DNA from: Sphingobacteriales bacterium
Lineage (GTDB): Bacteria > Bacteroidota > Bacteroidia > Chitinophagales > CAIOSU01
Assembly: GCA_027483645.1 (NCBI GenBank)
Contig: JAIXUD010000020.1
Location: 1 to 64,000, forward strand
DNA length: 64,000 nucleotides
Direction: 5' to 3'
Both the position numbers and the translations under genes were made by a program. How positions within the stretch are numbered: position 1 is the first letter of the stretch; each line of letters starts with the position of its first letter. The notes under the pieces are model-generated. The model saw only the letters and a list, made by a program, of their open reading frames with translations, was not told the origin of the DNA and made no database searches. Shown one piece after another: positions 61,906 to 64,000 of the stretch.

Positions 61906-62044
61906 GAAAAAAGAGGAAAAGACATTTGACACCGTCAAGTTTTTTAGAGGTGTCAAAGAGCAAATTGCCGCTGAAACGAAAGGGATGAGCTTTGCTGAGT
62001 TCAAGGAATACCTGAACAAAAACAGAATTAGCACAGCTAAATAG
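61895..62044 (+). CDS. Small antitoxin-like protein paired with the PIN gene
   Basis: 49 residues: M-E-I-K-K-K-E-E-K-T-F-D-T-V-K-F-F-R, then K-E-Q-I-A-A-E and M-S-F-A-E-F-K-E-Y-L. The F-D-T-V-K-x-x-R...I...E-x-x-x-M-S-F-x-E-x-x-x-Y-L pattern matches short proteins often found beside PIN toxins, acting as the binding half of the antitoxin. Its ATG lies 11 bp inside the PIN gene end (61903-61905 stop), so the pair is translationally coupled, with toxin first and antitoxin second. Short, but overlap and sequence support it. Confidence 0.7.
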   Translation: MEIKKKEEKTFDTVKFFRGVKEQIAAETKGMSFAEFKEYLNKNRISTAK

Positions 62045-62066
62045 TCACATCAAGACCTATTACGCC

Positions 62067-62702
62067 CTACAACCTAACCTGGTGATTAATTACTGGCCTG
62101 AAGGCCGTTGTATCAAATAGGTGGGTGTATTTCAGCAATTCGGTGGTAGGCAGTTTCAGGGTAATGGGGAAGATGTTTACCCCGTATGTTTCTTGGTAAA
62201 TATGCTGCAATAGCTCGCTGCAATAGAATTTGCTGGGTTCGCCGGCATCAAAGCCCAAGTCGAAAGGGATGTTTTGTTTCATGTAATGGTGCATGCGCTC
62301 CACCATCATCGGCGTTCTATCCTCACTGTTTTTATACCTTACTACTATTATGGAGCCTGGGCGGCTCTCGGCAACAAACTGCTCTAGCTCTTGGGCAAAG
62401 ATGCCATCTAGGTCTCGCTGTTTATCTTGCAGGGTGTGTACTACATACAGCTTACCCTTTTCTTGCAGCACCAGCCCGCAATGCGTTACATCAAAGGGCT
62501 CCTGCAGCATTTCGGCAATTTTATCGCTCACCATACCATCGCCGCGGCGCATGATGATATCGCCCGTAAACAAAAGACGCTTCTCATCACCGGTTAAGGT
62601 GTAAGAAGCGTCTTTCTTATTATTGGGATACGCAGTGGGTTTAAGTAGAAAACTACCTACCAACAGCGTAATGATTGCAATTATCGGCCACGCCCGTTTC
62701 AT
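62067..62702 (-). CDS. YiiX/YebB-like NlpC/P60-superfamily cysteine hydrolase
   Basis: 211 residues from the ATG at 62702 (a TTG frame reaches 62711). An N-terminal membrane or signal segment (about residues 3-20) is followed by a permuted papain-like fold: F-T-G-D-I-I-M-R-R-G, the catalytic His in V-T-H-C-G-L-V, and the catalytic Cys in K-F-Y-C-S-E-L-L. Family members hydrolyse amide or ester bonds in peptidoglycan or lipids; the exact bond here is unknown. The nucleophile comes after the His in sequence, as expected for the permuted group. Confidence 0.85.
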   Translation of the reverse strand: MKRAWPIIAIITLLVGSFLLKPTAYPNNKKDASYTLTGDEKRLLFTGDIIMRRGDGMVSDKIAEMLQEPFDVTHCGLVLQEKGKLYVVHTLQDKQRDLDGIFAQELEQFVAESRPGSIIVVRYKNSEDRTPMMVERMHHYMKQNIPFDLGFDAGEPSKFYCSELLQHIYQETYGVNIFPITLKLPTTELLKYTHLFDTTAFRPVINHQVRL

Positions 62703-62753
62703 ATTCAACAATACAATTTAATCGGTGTATTGCCAAAGGCGAAGCCGCATTTA

Positions 62754-63236
62754 TTACATACCGCCTTCAGTGGCAGTAGTATCAACACCACCAGTGGTAT
62801 CAATTTCTTCGATGATTGGCTCTTCTTCTTCAAGACCTTCAAGGCCTTCGCCGCCTTCGCCACCCATCAACGATTCTTTGCTCATGTCAGCTTTCCATTC
62901 GCCGTTCACTTGCACTACCGCCAAAGTTGATTCAGCACCTTGCTCGTCGCAGCAGTAGCTGCAAGTACCTTTTTCGCCTTCAACTTTGCATTCTTTTACT
63001 TTTTTAGGCTCAGGCTTAGGGGCATCAGCAGGCATTTGGCTAGCAAAACCTTTGATAAGGTCAAGCATTTGGTGGGTACCTTCGGTGCTTAAGGTTTTAG
63101 CTTTGTCGTAGTCTTTAGCGTCAACAGCAGCCAAAAATTCTTCTGCAACAGCTTCAGGTGTTTTCTTTGTTTCACCACAGCCTACCGCGGCGAATACCAA
63201 TGCTACCAAGCAAAGGAACAATGCATTTTTTTTCAT
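62754..63236 (-). CDS. DUF4878-type lipoprotein
   Basis: 160 residues. The signal peptide ends in a lipobox (A-A-V-G-C, Cys20), so it is lipid-anchored. K-T-P-E-A-V-A-E-E-F-L-A-A-V-D-A-K-D-Y-D-K-A-K-T-L opens a small NTF2/cystatin-like domain of the DUF4878 type. A C-S-Y-C-C cluster lies near residues 92-96. The tail is acidic with Glu/Gly runs (E-G-G-E-G-L-E-G-L-E-E-E-E) and ends in a Thr-rich stretch. Role unknown. A promoter box lies 31 bp upstream. Confidence 0.82.
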   Translation of the reverse strand: MKKNALFLCLVALVFAAVGCGETKKTPEAVAEEFLAAVDAKDYDKAKTLSTEGTHQMLDLIKGFASQMPADAPKPEPKKVKECKVEGEKGTCSYCCDEQGAESTLAVVQVNGEWKADMSKESLMGGEGGEGLEGLEEEEPIIEEIDTTGGVDTTATEGGM

Positions 63237-63266
63237 AATGGAAGTTGGTTAAGAGGTTTGTGGAAG

Positions 63267-63299
63267 CAAAGGTACATTTTTATTCTTTAAACCAACAAA
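63267..63299 (-). promoter_or_regulatory. Promoter of the DUF4878-type lipoprotein
   Basis: The minus strand reads TTTG (plus 63299-63296), 21 bp, then TACCTTTG (plus 63274-63267). The -7 box is a full match; spacing is 2 bp over the optimum. Confidence 0.5.
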
Positions 63300-63378
63300 T
63301 AGCAATAAGGCAGAATTTATGAAATACCATGGAAATAATTAATTGACAGCCACAGCATGGTGGATAAATACCTATAAA

Positions 63379-63906
63379 CTATTGAAGCTTATCTAAAAAC
63401 AGACTTAGTTTTACCTCAAGGCTATCATTGGCGACCTTAGCATTTTCAAGCTTTAGCAGGGCTTGGGTAGTATATCCGCCCCTTATGTTGCCATCAGGCA
63501 ATTGCACCATCCAGTCAATAATGCGGCCGGTTGATAACTCCCGTTCCGGATTGCTGTTTTTTTCGGTGAGGTATTTAGGTTGAATCTGGATTTTCACAAA
63601 ACCAGGCCCAAGATCAATTACCTGAGCCCACACATCTTCTTGAAACCCACTGGCGCCTTCATTGCTAAACTTTACAAAAGCACCGGTAGGGTATTGCGGG
63701 TAAAGGCTGTACAGCGTGTCGATGCTAGTTTTTGACTGTTCTTTGGCGCGGTTCCAAAGGTCGTTGTTAGGATCTACGAATTGCAGGTGGGCAGTATCGC
63801 GTTCGTATTGCAGTGTGGCCATATACCAAGAGAAACCGCCGATAAGCACGATAAAAACCGTCATAATCAGCAGTACTCGGAAGGGGGCGGAGGAAAGGAG
63901 GCTCAT
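63379..63906 (-). CDS. Membrane-anchored DUF2314-like protein
   Basis: 175 residues with one N-terminal transmembrane helix (about 9-29). The soluble part has F-V-K-F-S-N-E-G-A-S-G-F-Q-E-D-V-W-A-Q-V and, later, G-R-I-I-D-W-M-V with G-G-Y-T-T-Q-A-L-L-K-L, the pattern of DUF2314, usually a cytosolic or secreted domain of unknown function. A membrane-anchored version is less usual. A dispersed repeat copy (63914-63943) lies 8 bp before the start. No partner gene is evident. Confidence 0.68.
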   Translation of the reverse strand: MSLLSSAPFRVLLIMTVFIVLIGGFSWYMATLQYERDTAHLQFVDPNNDLWNRAKEQSKTSIDTLYSLYPQYPTGAFVKFSNEGASGFQEDVWAQVIDLGPGFVKIQIQPKYLTEKNSNPERELSTGRIIDWMVQLPDGNIRGGYTTQALLKLENAKVANDSLEVKLSLFLDKLQ

Positions 63907-63913
63907 TTATCAG

Positions 63914-63943
63914 TATCAAGTAGTGAGTATCAAGTATCAAGAC
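63914..63943 (-). repeat. Start-proximal dispersed repeat, copy 3
   Basis: The minus strand reads GTCTTGATACTTGATACTCACTACTTGATA, one base different from copy 1, and ends 7 bp before the DUF2314 start, in sense with the gene. 63944-64000 shows no gene. Confidence 0.78.
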
Positions 63944-64000
63944 TTTATAGTACAAGATAGAATATTGATTTTTATCAAAAATCACATTCCCGTCCATGTT

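Noticed and set aside
63767-63997. 76-codon minus-strand frame at the window edge
   Set aside because: Overlaps the DUF2314 gene in another frame and reads through the start-proximal repeat.

Overview
The window is a chromosomal segment of a member of the Bacteroidota. Four things point there: proteins of the type IX secretion system (T9SS: a PorV/PorQ-family barrel and four proteins with, or probably with, C-terminal sorting domains); an atpB-E-F-H-A-G cluster without atpD and atpC; DUF5723/TSP3/OmpA and PorV-type barrels; and several start-proximal TAnnTTTG boxes, the -7 element of this phylum. I cannot resolve the class. No rRNA, tRNA, CRISPR array, prophage or transposase is visible.

Layout. 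1-2202: 3' part of a collagen-like surface protein with a C-terminal S74 chaperone domain. 2206-4727: LPG-synthase-like membrane protein, ruvC, a HIT hydrolase, greA. 4811-13902: tight operon of a TonB-dependent receptor, a 1391-residue secreted protein and a PorV-family barrel. 14016-21389: 2-hydroxyacid dehydrogenase/rsmA, an RluA-type pseudouridine synthase, a GIY-YIG gene between inverted repeats, rpmF/yceD/pdxA, a four-helix-bundle (S23) gene between inverted repeats, and a leucyl aminopeptidase. 21846-28269: same-strand run of a secreted protein, a DUF6427-like membrane protein, purQ, dsbD and lhgO. 28691-33219: membrane protein, sodium:solute symporter, and alkB divergent from a TetR regulator with a clear operator. 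33298-37644: Reg_prop/Y_Y_Y sensor kinase, LytTR response regulator and Hpt protein. 37810-40350: membrane proteins and an exosortase. 40661-51179: two related cadherin-like T9SS adhesins, a TPR sensor kinase and another T9SS-sorted protein. 51279-52977: DUF418-type acyltransferase and a Crp/Fnr regulator, with an FNR-like palindrome between them. 53317-58410: ATP synthase genes. 58980-63906: OmpA-family protein, a frameshifted PIN toxin with its small antitoxin, a YiiX-like hydrolase, a DUF4878 lipoprotein and a DUF2314 protein.

The most unusual layer is intergenic. At least seven families of short dispersed repeats occupy the gaps. Two accessory single-gene units, the GIY-YIG nuclease (16743-17302) and the S23 four-helix-bundle gene (19459-19963), are each bounded by inverted copies of such a repeat. 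Another repeat sits in the same orientation just 5' of three unrelated genes, and two repeats supply the last codons and stop of the gene they abut. One gene-free 263-bp element at 48981-49243 has nested inverted repeats like a MITE. Regulatory structure is readable at alkB/tetR, crp/DUF418, the atp operon and several terminators.
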